From: Ornithodoros turicata
Lineage: Eukaryota; Arthropoda; Arachnida; Ixodida; Argasidae
DNA length: 64,000 nt
NCBI RefSeq assembly: GCF_037126465.1
Contig: NC_088206.1
Location: 14,984,702-15,048,701, forward strand
Direction: 5' to 3'
Shown: positions 1 to 12,516 of the stretch, one piece after another
Numbering within the stretch: the stretch's first letter is position 1
Layout: each line of letters opens with the position of its first letter
Notes under the pieces: model-generated
The model's input: only the letters and a program-made list of their open reading frames with translations
Told to the model about the DNA's origin: nothing
Databases searched by the model: none
Position numbers and translations under genes: made by a program

Positions 1-601
1 GATAATCAGCTTCTTTTGCGGGGCTCGCCGACCCGACTACTGAAGTTTCTCTCCTCTCTTTCTCTCTGTTTTTTTTTTTTTTTTTTTCTGACAGCGGTTG
101 CAGACTACTGCTTACTACTGCACGGCTCATGATGTACTCGTACTGGGGCATCAAGCGTGGAATTATTATTTTATCTGTATCTTGTTGAGTTGCCCGCTTC
201 ATCACGGCTTCTGCATTAACCACATGACAGACAGAAAGGCGAGGGCGATTACAGCAGCTATCAACGAAACCCGTGCACAAAAGTAACGACTGACTTATTG
301 TTTTGTTTGATTTTAGTGACTTTTTTTCCCTTCCATACTTCATTCACCAAGACTAATTCCATTTTCCACCATTAATTAATTAATTCCACCATTCCATACT
401 GTTCACCAAGATATCTACTGGACCTCATACCACTGCGGTCTTGTTTTGAGTAGGAAGTATGCTAGGACGTTGCCAGAGCTTATTCGCTCTGCGCGCGTTC
501 TTGCTATTGTTCTTGTATGCAAGAGCTTTTGTACCCGTATTTTCTGCGGCCGAGAATTCTGGGAGTCTGCTACGGGAGTACGAACAGATGGGCCTTCCTA
601 T

Positions 602-1012
602 ATGTCTTCAGACAGCCTATACGCCATAGAACGAATAATTGCTAAAACGGTATTCGATAATCTGTATGGGAATATGCAAGGAATATATTACACGTCCGTG
701 AGAAAGCTGGTAGACATTATAAAGGGATCTGGTGCGAACGTCAGACTGCTCACAGACAGCAAAACGGAAGTTGCTAAATTCACATCATTAACAGGAAAGA
801 ATGACGATTTACTTCTTGAGAATCTACCACGCCTTGCGACCCCAGTCCTCTCCTCGGACACCAGAGACGAACTAGCACAGTTATGGGATCTTTTCAGAGG
901 TGTGGTAAAAGAAATTAAGCAAGAAACTGCAGAGAAAGATCTGCGTCAGGAGACGTTAAACGTCCTAACTATGTTTCTAGATCTGGGAAACAAATGCAAG
1001 GGGTACGGATAG
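602..1012 (+). CDS. Hypothetical open reading frame, 136 residues, possibly element-derived
   Basis: The frame is open further upstream, but 602 is its first ATG. The product begins MSSDSLYAIERII, is mostly helical in composition and contains LLLENLPRLATPVLSS and ELAQLWDLFRGVVKEIKQE, then ends with a short basic tail and TAG. It has balanced amino acid usage without low complexity, which argues for real or formerly real coding sequence. No family was recognised. It could be an exon of a transposon accessory protein or of a gene extending left of the window. Confidence 0.3.
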   Translation: MSSDSLYAIERIIAKTVFDNLYGNMQGIYYTSVRKLVDIIKGSGANVRLLTDSKTEVAKFTSLTGKNDDLLLENLPRLATPVLSSDTRDELAQLWDLFRGVVKEIKQETAEKDLRQETLNVLTMFLDLGNKCKGYG

Positions 1013-1873
1013 TAGAGCGTGATCCCGTATATACATGTTTTTTTCGCCTCACGCCGCGATGAGCCACATGCAGCAGGGCTGACTAGGATGGCCTTCTAGC
1101 CAAGGACTAGAAAAAAAATTGTGTCTTCGAGAACCTACATCATCGGCGAGCAAACAAATGGGACGCAGCATGGGATGGGCTAAAATATGTTACAGATAGA
1201 AGAAAATTCGTCTGCGCTACAGGCTAGGAGATATCAGAAACGTGACGTCACGTACTGGGAAGAGGGTGTCATCCAAGAGGAAAGAGGCCACGTATAAGTG
1301 TCGAACTCAACCAGCGCGTGTCACGCATGTTAGAAGTGGACTCTATGACGCGAGGTGAGCTAAGAACGGAAATCGGGAACGACGTCCAAAGATCCAGACG
1401 ACGGCTAGCTGAGGCAAATGTTGCGTCACAGCTTGAGTAACGTGGTTTGAAGTGCCCCCGATTATTTTGGCTTCAACGTTAAAAGGAGGACATTGTGATC
1501 GCATATGCAGCCATGCGAAGTTTTTTCCAACATGAAGACGTCACTAACTCTTATGTGTAAATCAAATGTTCATCGTGCTTCATTCATATTTATTCAACTC
1601 ATACGTACTAGCAATCGATGCTTCACAACTGACTTGTACGTGGTGCACGCTGTTGCTTACGAACTAGTCAATAAACTTTTCTTCACACCTACAGATACAA
1701 AGATGAACAAATGAAAAAAGACGCGATAGCGAACAACACAGTCCCAAGCAGTCTGCTGAACGCGCGAGCATGTACGACGGCTGGATCAAGATAGTAAATC
1801 TTCAGAAGAAATACGCTGATAAGACAGCACACCTGCTAGCACCCTCTCCACTGACGAAAAGAAAAGCCGCGTT
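1013..1873. other. Intergenic, no recognised feature
   Basis: Only short chance reading frames. 1-601 likewise holds a T-run and AT-rich sequence without a gene signal. Confidence 0.5.
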
Positions 1874-2024
1874 CCCAAGCAGCACAATGTAGTGAAAGTC
1901 GAGTGCAATAGGGGTGGACGGGTAGGTGGAAGGCCTTGAACAGACTCGTGAAACTAAAGAACATTGATAACACATACGGGCCACCCCTATTGCACTCTAC
2001 TTTCAGTACATTGTGCTGCTTGGG
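1874..2024 (+). repeat. Foldback element, CCAAGCAGCAYA family
   Basis: Starts CCCAAGCAGCACAATGTA and ends with the complement TACATTGTGCTGCTTGGG. The inner arms contain GAGTGCAATAGGGGTGG. About 150 bp and able to form one long hairpin. Confidence 0.7.
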
Positions 2025-3159
2025 TTAGCTGTATTAAGTAGGGAAAATAAAAGACAGGAACGCAGCACGATATGTTATTATTATTTTTTTTCGTTGTCTG
2101 AAATTGTGCTTATTTTGATAGATTTTGAGAGATGACGACAACAGAAAGTCGCCACAAAATCGCAAATCAAACTCAAACAACAGAAAGTCGTGACTTCTTA
2201 ACTATTTTTGCAGTTTCGAGGTGAACGACATATCTACAGTATCTAAAAAATGCAGATGACATTGGCAAGGCAACGAGCATTATTGTGATCAAAAGAGAGC
2301 AAAGTAATGTGTTATAATACAAACGAAACACGTGACCGCCTTTTACAATTGCGCTTTCCTTCCTAGAGAGGCTCCTGCGTTCGCAAGGAAGCCTGACATC
2401 CTATAGCTGTATCATAAATTGTCTTCAGGTATTAATAATCCCCCCCCCCCAAAGAAAAAAGAAAAGAGAAAGGAAAAAGGAGAGAGCGAGAAAGAAGAAA
2501 CAAAACCGCAGTCTATACAAACGATGTGTTCAGCCACTCGGAGTTTCGGAATATATAGATCGGTTTTATAGTTCAACGTCATGCGCGTGCCTGCATGGTT
2601 GTCCTACTTCCCTCATCTTACATGCGTATCCGTAGGTTCTCTGCACTGCCGAGCCTTCAAGCCTTCAGCAGTTTTTTCGTCTAGACGACACCATCTACGT
2701 CACCGCGACATATCCACGCCAACATTCACTCAACTTATAGATCTATCGTGCCTCAGAATACCTTGTTTCTACAAGTAAACTGAATGGTGGTTCGTTAGGC
2801 ACACTTTAGCCCGCCAATTTTAGTCAAATATTTTATTTGTGTATGTCTCAAATTTTGCGACCATGTCCAATTTTTTAGTTTTTTTTTTTTTTTTGTGCGC
2901 TATTTCGTAAATACGATTGTACATTCGGTCTTCTCGAACGGGCCTCGAATTCTTCCGGGAGTGAGTATGGAAACACATGAGGACATAGAGGTTGTCCTTT
3001 GTTAGGTGCCCCAGTTGTTATTAAAAATTTATGAGAGCCCCGAACGTGCCATTTGGGCGCCTAACACACCTGGCCTCTCGGATATCTTTCCTAGCCGGTC
3101 GCATCAGTGTTCGATGGCTAACTAAAATGGTATACTTAATTAGCTTTACTAATTTTCAA
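2025..3159. other. Intergenic, low-complexity tracts
   Basis: Contains a C-run followed by purine-rich sequence near 2440-2500 and a T-run near 2880. No gene or repeat boundary could be defined. Confidence 0.5.
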
Positions 3160-3324
3160 AGATCAAAGATTGACCGAATGACAGCATCGAATCCCTTGGA
3201 GTTGTACATTCTCTATGACCGACACATTGGTGTCTATTATTATGAACCTATCCTCGATAAACTTGGTTTGACAACCCTAGCACATCGTAGAACCTCAGAT
3301 ATCACATTTCCCTATGCAAAGTAG
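3160..3324 (+). pseudogene. LINE-like reverse transcriptase C-terminal relic
   Basis: Translation gives LELYILYDRHIGVYYYEPIL then DKLGLTTLAHRRTSDITF. This resembles the ILEKLGLPSLEHRR...DL.FLYK segment after the reverse transcriptase of CR1/RTE-like LINEs. Only this short piece is legible. Confidence 0.35.
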
Positions 3325-3786
3325 TACATGTCTCGTCTTAAGCTGTCGTTGGTCTATTTTCTGCCTTTCATTTTAGTTCTTTCTTGTGTTTTCATCCTTC
3401 CTTCATCATCTTCACATAATGTTCCACGTGCAGTGGGGTAGGGTGCGCACCTCCGCGGTGAAACACCTCATCTCATCGTCATCATTTATTGTTGTTTTTG
3501 TTGTGCCGTTCACTCCGACCACACCTTTATTTTATGTTTTGTTTGATTGCTCAGAGTTTAGCAGACACCAACAGACTTCGTAACAGCCATAATGTACACA
3601 CGTTTGCTCTTTACAACAACCTCAACGATGTTAGTTCCCCTAACAGCTGTCAAGTCTTTAGTTTTTTATATCCTATACCCTTACCACGTGAAGTAGCACA
3701 CAAATCTTGGCTCCTCGTATTTTTATTTCTTGTTTGTCTTCTTTATCTGCTGTAGTCTCTTCTGCGGCGAGTGATTTCCCAAACGT

Positions 3787-4047
3787 GTGGTTGCGCGTGG
3801 CCTTGAACGTAGGCTTCGCCGCTATGCGTTCGTGCGACGATTGGAGGCTCCTTTACAGGTTCAAAATTTGGAACCCGAATGGAACCTTGAAGATGCCACT
3901 ATTCATGCCCAAAAAATTGCTCAAAAGTTTTGTCCTGGCAGAGGCAAGATGCCATTAGAGAACGAATGCAAAGCGCTGCCAGCAGAATATGTAGCACGCG
4001 CTTTTCGTTCCAGAATACACAGGCTCTATGGGAGCCGTTTTAGGTGA
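3787..4047 (+). other. Open reading frame of 86 codons, origin unknown
   Basis: The frame reads LEPEWNLEDATIHAQKIAQ, KFCPGRGKMPLENECKALP and AEYVARAFRSRIHRLYGSRF before TGA. Composition is coding-like and the basic end is reminiscent of element-encoded proteins. No family was recognised; it may belong to the same decayed element as the LINE relic just upstream. Confidence 0.2.
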
Positions 4048-4087
4048 AGCCTGCTTTACGTTTTGTCCCTAATTCTTGGGCATGGGG

Positions 4088-4500
4088 GATATAAGAGGGT
4101 AAATGTAAATGGAGGTAAATGACTTGAAATTGAAGTAGTCGAAGGTAATTAAGAGTAAGAGGTAAGAGTAATTGTAGGCAATTCGTGGTAATTAAAAGCA
4201 ATTATAGCGAGACAGTTGAGTTTAAAGGTAATGAATGTAAGATATAACAAAGATTAAATGAAATTAAGGATTACCGAAGGTAACCGCAAGTTACCGGAGG
4301 TAATGAAATTTAATTAAACCTAATGACGTCAATTAAAGGGGAATCGAGAGTAATTAAAGCAAATGAACGTAATTAAGGGGAATTAAATGAAATCCAAGAT
4401 TACCTCAGGTAACCTGTGGTTACCTTCGGTAATTACAGGGTAATTGAAAGTAATTAAGGCTAATTAACGGTAACCTAAATGGACTTGCACATAGTAATTG
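4088..4500 (+). repeat. Degenerate GGTAATTAA-type short repeat array
   Basis: Dozens of GTAATTAA, GGTAAATG and GGTAACC units at irregular spacing, running directly into the CCGGAAGT array. Low complexity with no coding potential. Confidence 0.7.
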
Positions 4501-4504
4501 AAAG

Positions 4505-4692
4505 TGTTGAGCCGGAAGTTAAGTATAGACCGGAGGTGGACAACCGGAAGTCAGGTTAGACCGGAAGTGGAGAACCGGTGGTCGAGTTGGACCGGGAAGT
4601 GAATACCGGAAGTCAGTATAAACGGGAAGTGGACAACCGGAAGTTTGGTTTCGACCGGAAGTGGATACCCGGAAGTCAAGTATGGACCGGAA
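4505..4692 (+). repeat. Tandem array of CCGGAAGT motifs
   Basis: Degenerate tandem repeats of roughly 30-36 bp, each with two ACCGGAAGTNNA-like units. Seven exact CCGGAAGT copies plus close variants occur in under 200 bp. CCGGAAGT is the core ETS-family (GABP/ELK-type) binding sequence. No nearby gene start is visible. Confidence 0.8.
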
Positions 4693-7274
4693 AAAGCGCT
4701 TAATCCCAACGCATTTCTCTCGCATTTAGTGCTAAGTCGTCATTCAGTTTTTTAAAGACGATAAAGGGGGAGTTTCACCGCCAGGGGTGATACCCTACCC
4801 CTAAGAAACAATCGAAAGCAAAACCATTACATTTAAACTTGTGATGTAAGAGTCTCTTCCTTAACCCTTTCAGTCCAGGTATGTAATGACGACTTCGGGT
4901 GGTGATTTCGTGGCAACGTTTTTGAACTGCAACTGCCAGATCCCGAGCTGTCGTGTTCGCTTCGTCAAAGCGAAGCAATCTCGCATGTTCGCATGACGTT
5001 TTCCGAGCTAGCACTAGCACTTTTTTAACCCGGTCTCGGAACGACCGAGCAGCGGGCTGCCCAGCGATATCCGATGTCGTCACATCCGCACTGCAACGGT
5101 AGCAAGTGGCCTGATTGGCCCGCACGTCGAAGTTCACGTGGTTTAGAAGACGACGGAACTCGAAGACAGGCGACCGTGATGCCTCTAGCGTGTTCCATGC
5201 AACTCAAAACAGCTAGGTTCCTGGCACTCATGTTCGGGTGGCAACGGTCACGTGATCCAGCTCGAGCGCCGACCTAACTATTTCCGAGCTCTAGGCCGTG
5301 TTGCCATGAAATGACCACCCGAATTCGCCATGTCTGCTGGGAAATAAACATCACCACTTTGTCAAGGCACACGCAGTGATCTGTGCTCCGGACTGGCTAG
5401 CTGCTCATGATGACTACGTAGCCGACACGAAGACGACTTCTTTTCTCTGTCAGGGGCGCCGCTAGGCAATATTTCGGGGGAGGGGGGGAGGGCAAGATCT
5501 CGGACACGGGCGCCACAGCACAGTCCCCCTGGAGGAGGGTATCGTTCACAGCTCATTCTTGCACAATAACTCCGAGTACCATCAGTGCGATCAGCGTGGA
5601 TCATATTTACTATATTATCTGTAACGCAACGCGTACCATGTTATGCGGTCAGAGCTTTCATTGCTTGGACGTTGCAGCACATTATTTAGGACAGGTCGTG
5701 TGCTGCTTGCCGAACGACGGAACGAAAAAGAAAAGTAAAAGGAATACGGCGGGATCTTTCAGATATGTACAGCCTTGACCACGTCGGCAGGGCTCTGGCG
5801 AAGTCACGAAAAATAAATAAAACGTCTGAGCCACGGAGGGGCAAGTGTCCCGCCCCTTGCCACCTCCTTCCTTAACGGTGATTCGCTGGATTTTGCTCCC
5901 TTCTTAAAGGGATCGCTAATAGTTTTGTACCGTGGGTACGCCCACGAACTTCATAGTTCATTGACCAGCTAGGGACACACTGTGCGACCCAAAAAGAACC
6001 GCGCTTGATAGCACGAAGATAAGCAGGAGCTCACGAGTGAGCCATCCTCGTCCACTGCGTGATCTAGAAATAAGCACCGATACATGCGGTATTAAAATTC
6101 CGGCAATGCTCCTGTGTGATGAGTTCTCTCTGATCCTCATCTCTCGGTACTCAGATAAGGTGTGTTACTTGGCACAAGTCATGAGTTCTAGTCACCAGTT
6201 CGCTTGCCTTTTAGCCATTCTCTCCCTGTACTTCATTACAACCCACCACTGCCTCCGTACGATGCGACGCTCCGGGGCATTCGCGCTATCACGCATTCGA
6301 AAGCGTTATCGGAATAAGAAAAAAGCACTGTTGTGAAGAGGATATAGGTGCTGTATTTGTCCAGCTCAAGTGGGGAACTTCTCGCGTTGAAAGGAAAATT
6401 TTCCACCATCCACGGGGAAACAACAAGTAGGTCATCACTATGGCCTGGGGTGGTCCACGTGGAAAGGGTAGAGTGAAAGGCACGAAAAGGTGTCCTTGCC
6501 TGTACAAGTGGGTCTTACCTGCAGAGAGCGAACGTAATATGTAAAGGTGAAGCTGATGAGCCTGTGTAAAACGTCGTGGGGAACTTGTACACTATGTTTC
6601 TTCTTACAACGGTAAGTACGTCACGCTCTTCCAGTACAGACTCCAACTTGTACAGAATAAAATTAAGTCGTGCAGAGCACACATTGAAGTATGCAATCAA
6701 ATATTCTGTACAATGCTCTTTTGACCAGGGTTCTCCAACTCAAGCCGAGTCGCGGACCGCGTTGGCCTGACCTATACCACGGCGGGCCGCAGGTAATGAA
6801 TGTACACAAAATCTGCCTGTTATTTGGGGGACCCCGTGGCCATTTGGCAAAGGCCGAGTGGCGTAGCGGAAGCTTTCTCAGCTGTCTTTAAGCCGGGCTA
6901 CCAGACCTAGATTACGACCAGCCACTGGTCGCTGGGTGGAGCTCCGAGTATAGGAAGGTCCCATTAATGGCCAGACACCCTTTTGTATATACGGCTCTGC
7001 ATTGAGCCACGGCCATTTATAGCGAGAGTTCGGTCATACGCAAGACCCTCACATGCGACGTCACAGCTGAATGACCTCCCTCGCCGTGCTCTAGTGTTGC
7101 CGAGTAAGACAGATGTCCCACATTGGACACGCTCGGATTTAGCACGGGGAACGAGGCTTCGATAGAAGTGCAGCTGATGCAGCAACGGTTGTTTCGCCTG
7201 CCGCAGGGCTTCCGCCAAGGCGCACCGACCTAACCAAACGGCTTCGCCGTCTGTTAGTCTGAGCAACCTAACCT
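4693..7274. other. Intergenic, no gene supported
   Basis: Several 60-120 codon frames overlap on both strands (for example 4775-5137 minus, rich in Arg and Cys) without family resemblance. CAGGGTTCTCCAACTC near 6727 resembles an hAT end, but no partner terminus was found. Confidence 0.4.
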
Positions 7275-7290
7275 CACTTAGAAATTTACA

Positions 7291-7534
7291 CACGTAACAT
7301 AAAAACGGTCAGGAGCAACTGAGGTTTATTTGAACAAGAATTTTCGTGCGAGAGGCTGCTCCTCTTCAGATTCAATACCTGAAGAAGTGCAGCCTCTTGC
7401 GCGAAAGTTCTTGTTCAAATAAACCCCAGTTGCTCTTAACCGTTTTTATGTTACGTGTGTGATTCCCTCATCGCGGGTTCCTTGACAGTGTTTCTTCTCT
7501 CTCTTCTTCTTCTTTTTTTTTTTTTTTTGTTTCC
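7291..7534 (+). mobile_element. Insertion flanked by a perfect 16-bp direct repeat
   Basis: CACTTAGAAATTTACA occurs at 7275-7290 and again at 7535-7550. Between them lie a foldback (7291-7460, ends CACGTAACATAAAAACGG and complement) and a pyrimidine-rich tail with a long T-run. The repeat length suggests target-primed insertion, but the T-run side is unusual for that. Confidence 0.6.
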
Positions 7535-8295
7535 CACTTAGAAATTTACAAAAAACAGCGTAATTCATTACTACCGTACGCGAGACTTCCAGTTAGCCTT
7601 GTTACGAGGAGTGGGGTCCGATATCGGAATTTTGCATTTTCGGTCGTTACCCCGTCGTCAGCCGGCCACCGACATTATTTTGATGCCGAGCATTGTTTAC
7701 GGTGCGAGGGCGGAACACATGGGCATATACTTGCCCCTTCGAAAGCCCCCCTGTTCCCAGGCGACTGTGGGTCGGTGTACGAATAAGTCGTTCCCAACAA
7801 CGCCGACATCAATCTGGGCCACGGAACGAGCGCCACTGCCTGCAAACGCGGCCAACTGGGGAAACCGCGAAGCTTTGAGGCCTGTATTATACATGTTGGC
7901 CTAGGTTATGTTGACGCGAGTTGACCTGATTTGAATAAAATTTTGCTGATGAAAAAAAGTGGAGATTTGAACGCGCCGCCCGACGCTCCCACCTCCCAAA
8001 GTGAAGTGCCCACGGAGATCTGATAACGAGAAGAGCTAACCTTTGGGCTTGCTGGTAGCGCCCGTCCCGTTTGCGTCTGTCAGTCTGTGTCTTCTCGTCT
8101 GCCCTTCCCTGCCTCGTTATCTGATAACGAGCGAATAGACACAGACAATGTAGATGAGCATGGTGGATGAAAGAAGCAGAACGGGTGAAATACCACAGGT
8201 TTGATGACAATTAAAACGATTGTATGCACACAATAATCTCTCCGCACGTGTCCATCAGGGCTAGAGACAGTTCCGCAATGATAGTATAGTGTTAA

Positions 8296-9289
8296 AGGGG
8301 CCGTAAACAGGCCACCAAACATTTCTGAAATAATGATACCCCATGAAAGAACGCAGATCATAATACCCGAATATGCATTTCGTTGGGCTCGTGCCAGCTC
8401 ATTGACCCATATAAATGCTTTCAAAGATGAGTAACCAGCGAGCCTCTCTCCACCACGCATACGTCACATGGCTACGTAGCGTTTTGCCGTCCAATCGGGG
8501 GGCCGAGCTGCGCACATGACGTTTCAAATTACCAGCCAATAAACATACTTCGTTATCAGCTGTGAGTCAGAGCGCTCAGTTTGTTTGTGTGAAACGACGT
8601 TTTGTGCTCCGTGGTTCCGAAATTCAATGTCATGACATCTTCAACATCTCCGGCTGGCGCAAACGTCAACAGTTGAGCTGCTATCACATGACGCGATTCG
8701 AACCCAGGTTCATCCCAGTCACGACGTAACATGGCCAGCACGCTATCCACTGGACCACGCGAGCTGGTGACACGATGCCGCGTGACTCAAATCAAGTACG
8801 GCAGCCCAGTTGTCGGAACCATTCGAAGATGACGAAGATGTTCCATCACGCACCTACTAACCTACCTAAGATTCCGGAACTGTAGTCCCGGATATTCATT
8901 CACGCTCGTGGTGTGCTGCGTGCTACTGCCCAGAAAACGTAGTGCGCGTATGATACCTAAATTAAACGCATTTCTTTCTCAGTTTGAGGCTGTAACTGTT
9001 TAGATTTTGAATAGAAGAGGATTCACTTTCATCTAGTCCAATTCCGTATTTGAAATAAAATCATACGTGGAACACTCAATCGTAATTGGTGGGGAAAGCG
9101 CTACGTCAAAATGACGTAAAGTTAGAGCGCGGGGCGGAGCTAAAATTCGAAAGAGTGCAGTGAATATTTCGTCCGTATGCAAGCGCCTTTTGTTTTTGAG
9201 CGTTAGAAATTGCAAGGAGTTTTCACTGACTAAGTTTCAATAATATAACACAAAGAAATGTGCACCTTTTGTACCTGTTTACGGCCCCT
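8296..9289 (+). mobile_element. TTAA-flanked DNA element, about 1 kb
   Basis: Inverted termini AGGGGCCGTAAACAGG at both ends with TTAA on each side (8292-8295 and 9290-9293). TTAA targets are characteristic of piggyBac-type transposition. There is no transposase frame, so it is a non-autonomous element. It contains a tRNA-like SINE head on the minus strand. Confidence 0.65.
8691..8768 (-). mobile_element. tRNA-like SINE head or tRNA pseudogene
   Basis: The minus strand shows a box-A-like GTGGTCCAGTGGATAGCGTG and a box B GGGTTCGAATC at near-tRNA spacing. The cloverleaf does not close convincingly at the acceptor stem and no anticodon loop can be defined, so this is a tRNA-derived repeat rather than a functional tRNA. 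It lies inside a larger TTAA-flanked element. Confidence 0.5.
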
Positions 9290-9649
9290 TTAATCTGTAC
9301 CATGCCTGCGACGTGGTCACAAGTCGCGCGACACTTCATCATTATATCATTTTGTTTCACATGATCCGATGCGATAAAATATCATACATTTCTATTGGAA
9401 CGGAAGTGGCATAGCAGAGCACGCAGCAAACAGCTGAGCAGTTTGTAGCACGCCATTGAATCGCGTTTGAATTCAGGTTGAAGCAATTTTCCGGAGTGGC
9501 CACCGTTTTGGATGACTATCAAATATCAAAATTTTCATATTCTGCAGGTACATCAAAGTGTTGCGTTGGGTAAGATGGTGCAAAACCAGGGCCCATATTT
9601 TTAAATGCTACTTTCGTTTCCGCCCTCCCCCTTTCCCTCCGAAAGAGAG

Positions 9650-9957
9650 CAAATGACGTCATAGTGTTCGACAGCGCCACCGGTTTGGTAGAGTGGAACT
9701 ATGCTCGAAGCTATGGGGCCAACAAGGTCGCGCCCGAAAACCCTGGTCTTGAGGGGATTACGATGATCCCTGAAAGGAACGCGACGTTCGGTCCTACTTT
9801 CAATAGGGTACAGTGCCCTAGAAGTGAATTGTAGGGCACTGTAAATAGGGGGAAGCGAACAAGTGCCCATTCGTGAAACCCAGTTCTCCCCTTTCGGTCT
9901 GTTTCGGTTTCAGTCTGTCTACCAACGTCATGATGACGTTTCTCGGGTAAAGGTTAT
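9650..9957 (+). repeat. Dispersed TAGACCTCT repeat, diverged copy
   Basis: Carries the ATGACGTCATAGTG start block and the CAACGTCATGATGACG end block. The left terminus is eroded, and a GTACAGTGCCCTA/TAGGGCACTG foldback is inserted. Confidence 0.6.
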
Positions 9958-11297
9958 TCCCTTTCGGATTTCCTCTCTCTAGCACGAAAGGCCTGCCTTT
10001 GGAGAAGTTGCTAATTGGGCTACCAGAGTATCGTATTCTTTTTAAGCGCCGGAGCCGCCATTCGGTGACCAAGATTGGACGGATCGTGTCACGTGGCTTC
10101 GCCTCCCCAGAACTCGCCGTCCATGTTGAGTCACTCCCGCCGAAAACCGGTTTCCGGAGTTACCAACTTGCGAGCTGGCTCGACTGCAGAAGAGGGAGAT
10201 TGACGCCCCGTTGCTAGGCGACGCAGCCACGCCTGACTCAAAATGGCGCTCTAGCTCGCCGGCTTGGCTGAGTGTCGCTAGTCTGCTCCCTATTTAGTGA
10301 CTCTATAGGCCGGCGTTCACACGGGGCATGGAGGAAGGAAACACAAGGAGCGGCTCTTCGCGCCAGGCTAGCGTAGCCACCCTCTTGCGGTCGCTCAAGT
10401 CAAAATCGCCATTGTTTCCTGTCCACCACGTGATCCCCTCTAAAGTTTCGGTTTTGCGAGGCTTTGTTTCTCGCGCTGCTCTCCGTATGATTTCGCTTTT
10501 TGAAAGCAATTTATTGTGAAAATGTGAGCACCATCGTAGAAACGACGTATGGTAATGTGTTCCTGTCCCGGCTGCGGCTCTCGTTGAACTGAAAGCACCT
10601 ATCGCGGGAACGCGTTTTGTTCGTAAGTACACGGTCAGTTGTTTTAGTCGGCCGTGTGTGTTCGAGTCATCTTGAATTGCTCATTTGGGACCGCAAACTG
10701 TGCCGCAGATTCATTTCATAGTTTCTGTCGTTGTGAAATTTTGATTAATGGTATTTTGAGTACAGCATTCTTTACCACTTAATCAAGGTACGTACATATG
10801 TTGGATGTTTCCGGTCCCACGTACTCCTTTTGCGTTCCGCACACTGTGACTGGTCTTCTAATAGAACAGTAAACATTCGAACACACAGAAATAAAGTGCA
10901 AGCACGCATTCAACGTAATACTGCCATCTGAACTGCGACACAACTGCAGCTCGCGTCGTCTGCTCTGCTGGCACCATTCTGTCTGGAGGGTCACGTGAGC
11001 GGTCACGTGGTAGACAGGAGCATCCCAGAATGCAATGCGAAGCCGGCTACGATCGTCCCGCTGGAAAACTGTCGGAGGGGCCGCTCCTTGTGTTTCCCTC
11101 CTCCGTGACACGGGGCAACTTTTCCCAGCAACTCGAAGCAACTCAAACCAACGTCTTTCGAGCAATTTCGAGTCCGCGTTCACACGCAGCAACTCGGTAG
11201 CTCCACCCACAAGCAACCTTATGGCGACCGGAGAATGTGGGTTCGAATCGAACTGGTGGAATCGTTTCCTTAGCTGCTGTTTATCAAATTTCAGTCA
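9958..11297. other. Intergenic, no gene supported
   Basis: GC-rich in part (10.0-10.3 kb), with short overlapping frames on both strands. Contains AGCAACTCGAAGCAACTC-type units that recur near 12.7 kb. Confidence 0.4.
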
Positions 11298-11305
11298 GTT
11301 TTATT

Positions 11306-12508
11306 CAGGGTGTCGAACCGAACCCGAACCGAAAACCTTACCCGAACCGTTATTTTTGCCGGAACCGAACCCGAACCCGAACCGAAATTTTCATGACACT
11401 GTCGAACCCGAACCGGAGCAGAACCATAAAAAATAATAGCGGTAACCGGTTCGCAACAAAACGGTTCGGACATAAAAGAAGTCAGCATAAGAGTTCCTCT
11501 CTATCCCCGAACGAAGACACATTGGTATCATCATCACGCGCCTATATCATGGATTTCAGAAATTTTCACCTAGCAGTGAGACGACGACGTATAGTAAGTA
11601 TACTTTCAGCGTCTTTTTAACATGTTGAAGCGCAGTTGTCCTTGTGAGCGCCGCGGCTAGCGCCCCACGCACGCGGTGAGGCATCTACTCTTCAGAGACG
11701 AGGTGCCACGCGGACGAATGAAACAGGAATTGAGTAGGCCAGTTATGTAGCTCTACAGGACGAATATGCGATCAAATAAGCGCCCAAGATTTCCCTTTAC
11801 ACGTGAGCAGTACAAATTAAACAAGTCAGAAACATGAGAAGTGGGGAAGGAGCGTACGCAGAACGGTGCCTGTTTGATTGGTCGTGGCTTGAAAAGTAAA
11901 TGTGGTTCTGCTTATTGGTAGTGCAGTTGTGCCGTGACATATTGCCTTTGTGTTGTGGATTAACTAGTACACTGCTGTGAGCTCGGACAGAGTAAGGCTG
12001 GCAGGCTTATTTTCGACATGCTTCAGTACGGTTTCAGATCGATTCACGTTGCGAAGGCAGTGTGCCGGCTAGTACTGTCGTCTATGTTACGCTGTCCATC
12101 TTATTAGGCTTCCTTTAAGTGTATCTTGCTGGCACTGTGCGTGTGAAAAAAGAGATTTTGGGAACAGAAAGTAGCAGGACTACACCGCTTCAACAGCGTG
12201 GACTCTATTTGCAATAAGTGTTCATCCATTCCTCATTTCTCTCGCTAAAGGGCTACCTCACCGCTAGAGACGTCAATGCAGACAACAGCAGTAAGCTATT
12301 AGCCACGCATTTCCTGATAAAAGCAGTTTTATGGAACATATAAAACGGAAGCGTTGAACCGGTTCGCGAACCGGTTCGGGGCTGCGAACCGGTTTGCGAA
12401 CCGGTTCGATTCTTGGCGTGGCCGAACCGGAACCGAACCGGAACGAAATCAAAACAACGCGAACCCGAACCCGAACCGTACCCATATTTTTTGCGGTTCG
12501 ACACCCTG
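11306..12508 (+). mobile_element. hAT-like non-autonomous DNA element, copy 1 (1203 bp)
   Basis: Terminal inverted repeats CAGGGTGTCGAACCG at both ends, flanked by a perfect 8-bp target-site duplication GTTTTATT (11298-11305 and 12509-12516), the size typical of hAT transposons. Both subterminal regions are arrays of CGAACC/GGTTCG repeats. No transposase frame is present; the long frames here are just translations of those repeats. A second copy of identical length lies in the transporter gene. Confidence 0.88.
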
Positions 12509-12516
12509 GTTTTATT

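Noticed and set aside
4088..4692. CRISPR-like array of short repeats
   Set aside because: Repeat units are irregular, spacers are not unique fixed-length segments, and the genome is eukaryotic.
11035..11436. Long frames around 11.0-11.5 kb and 12.25-12.65 kb rich in Pro-Glu-Pro or Gly-Ser-Gly
   Set aside because: They are translations of the CGAACC/GGTTCG subterminal repeats of the hAT-like element; the same strings appear in copy 2.
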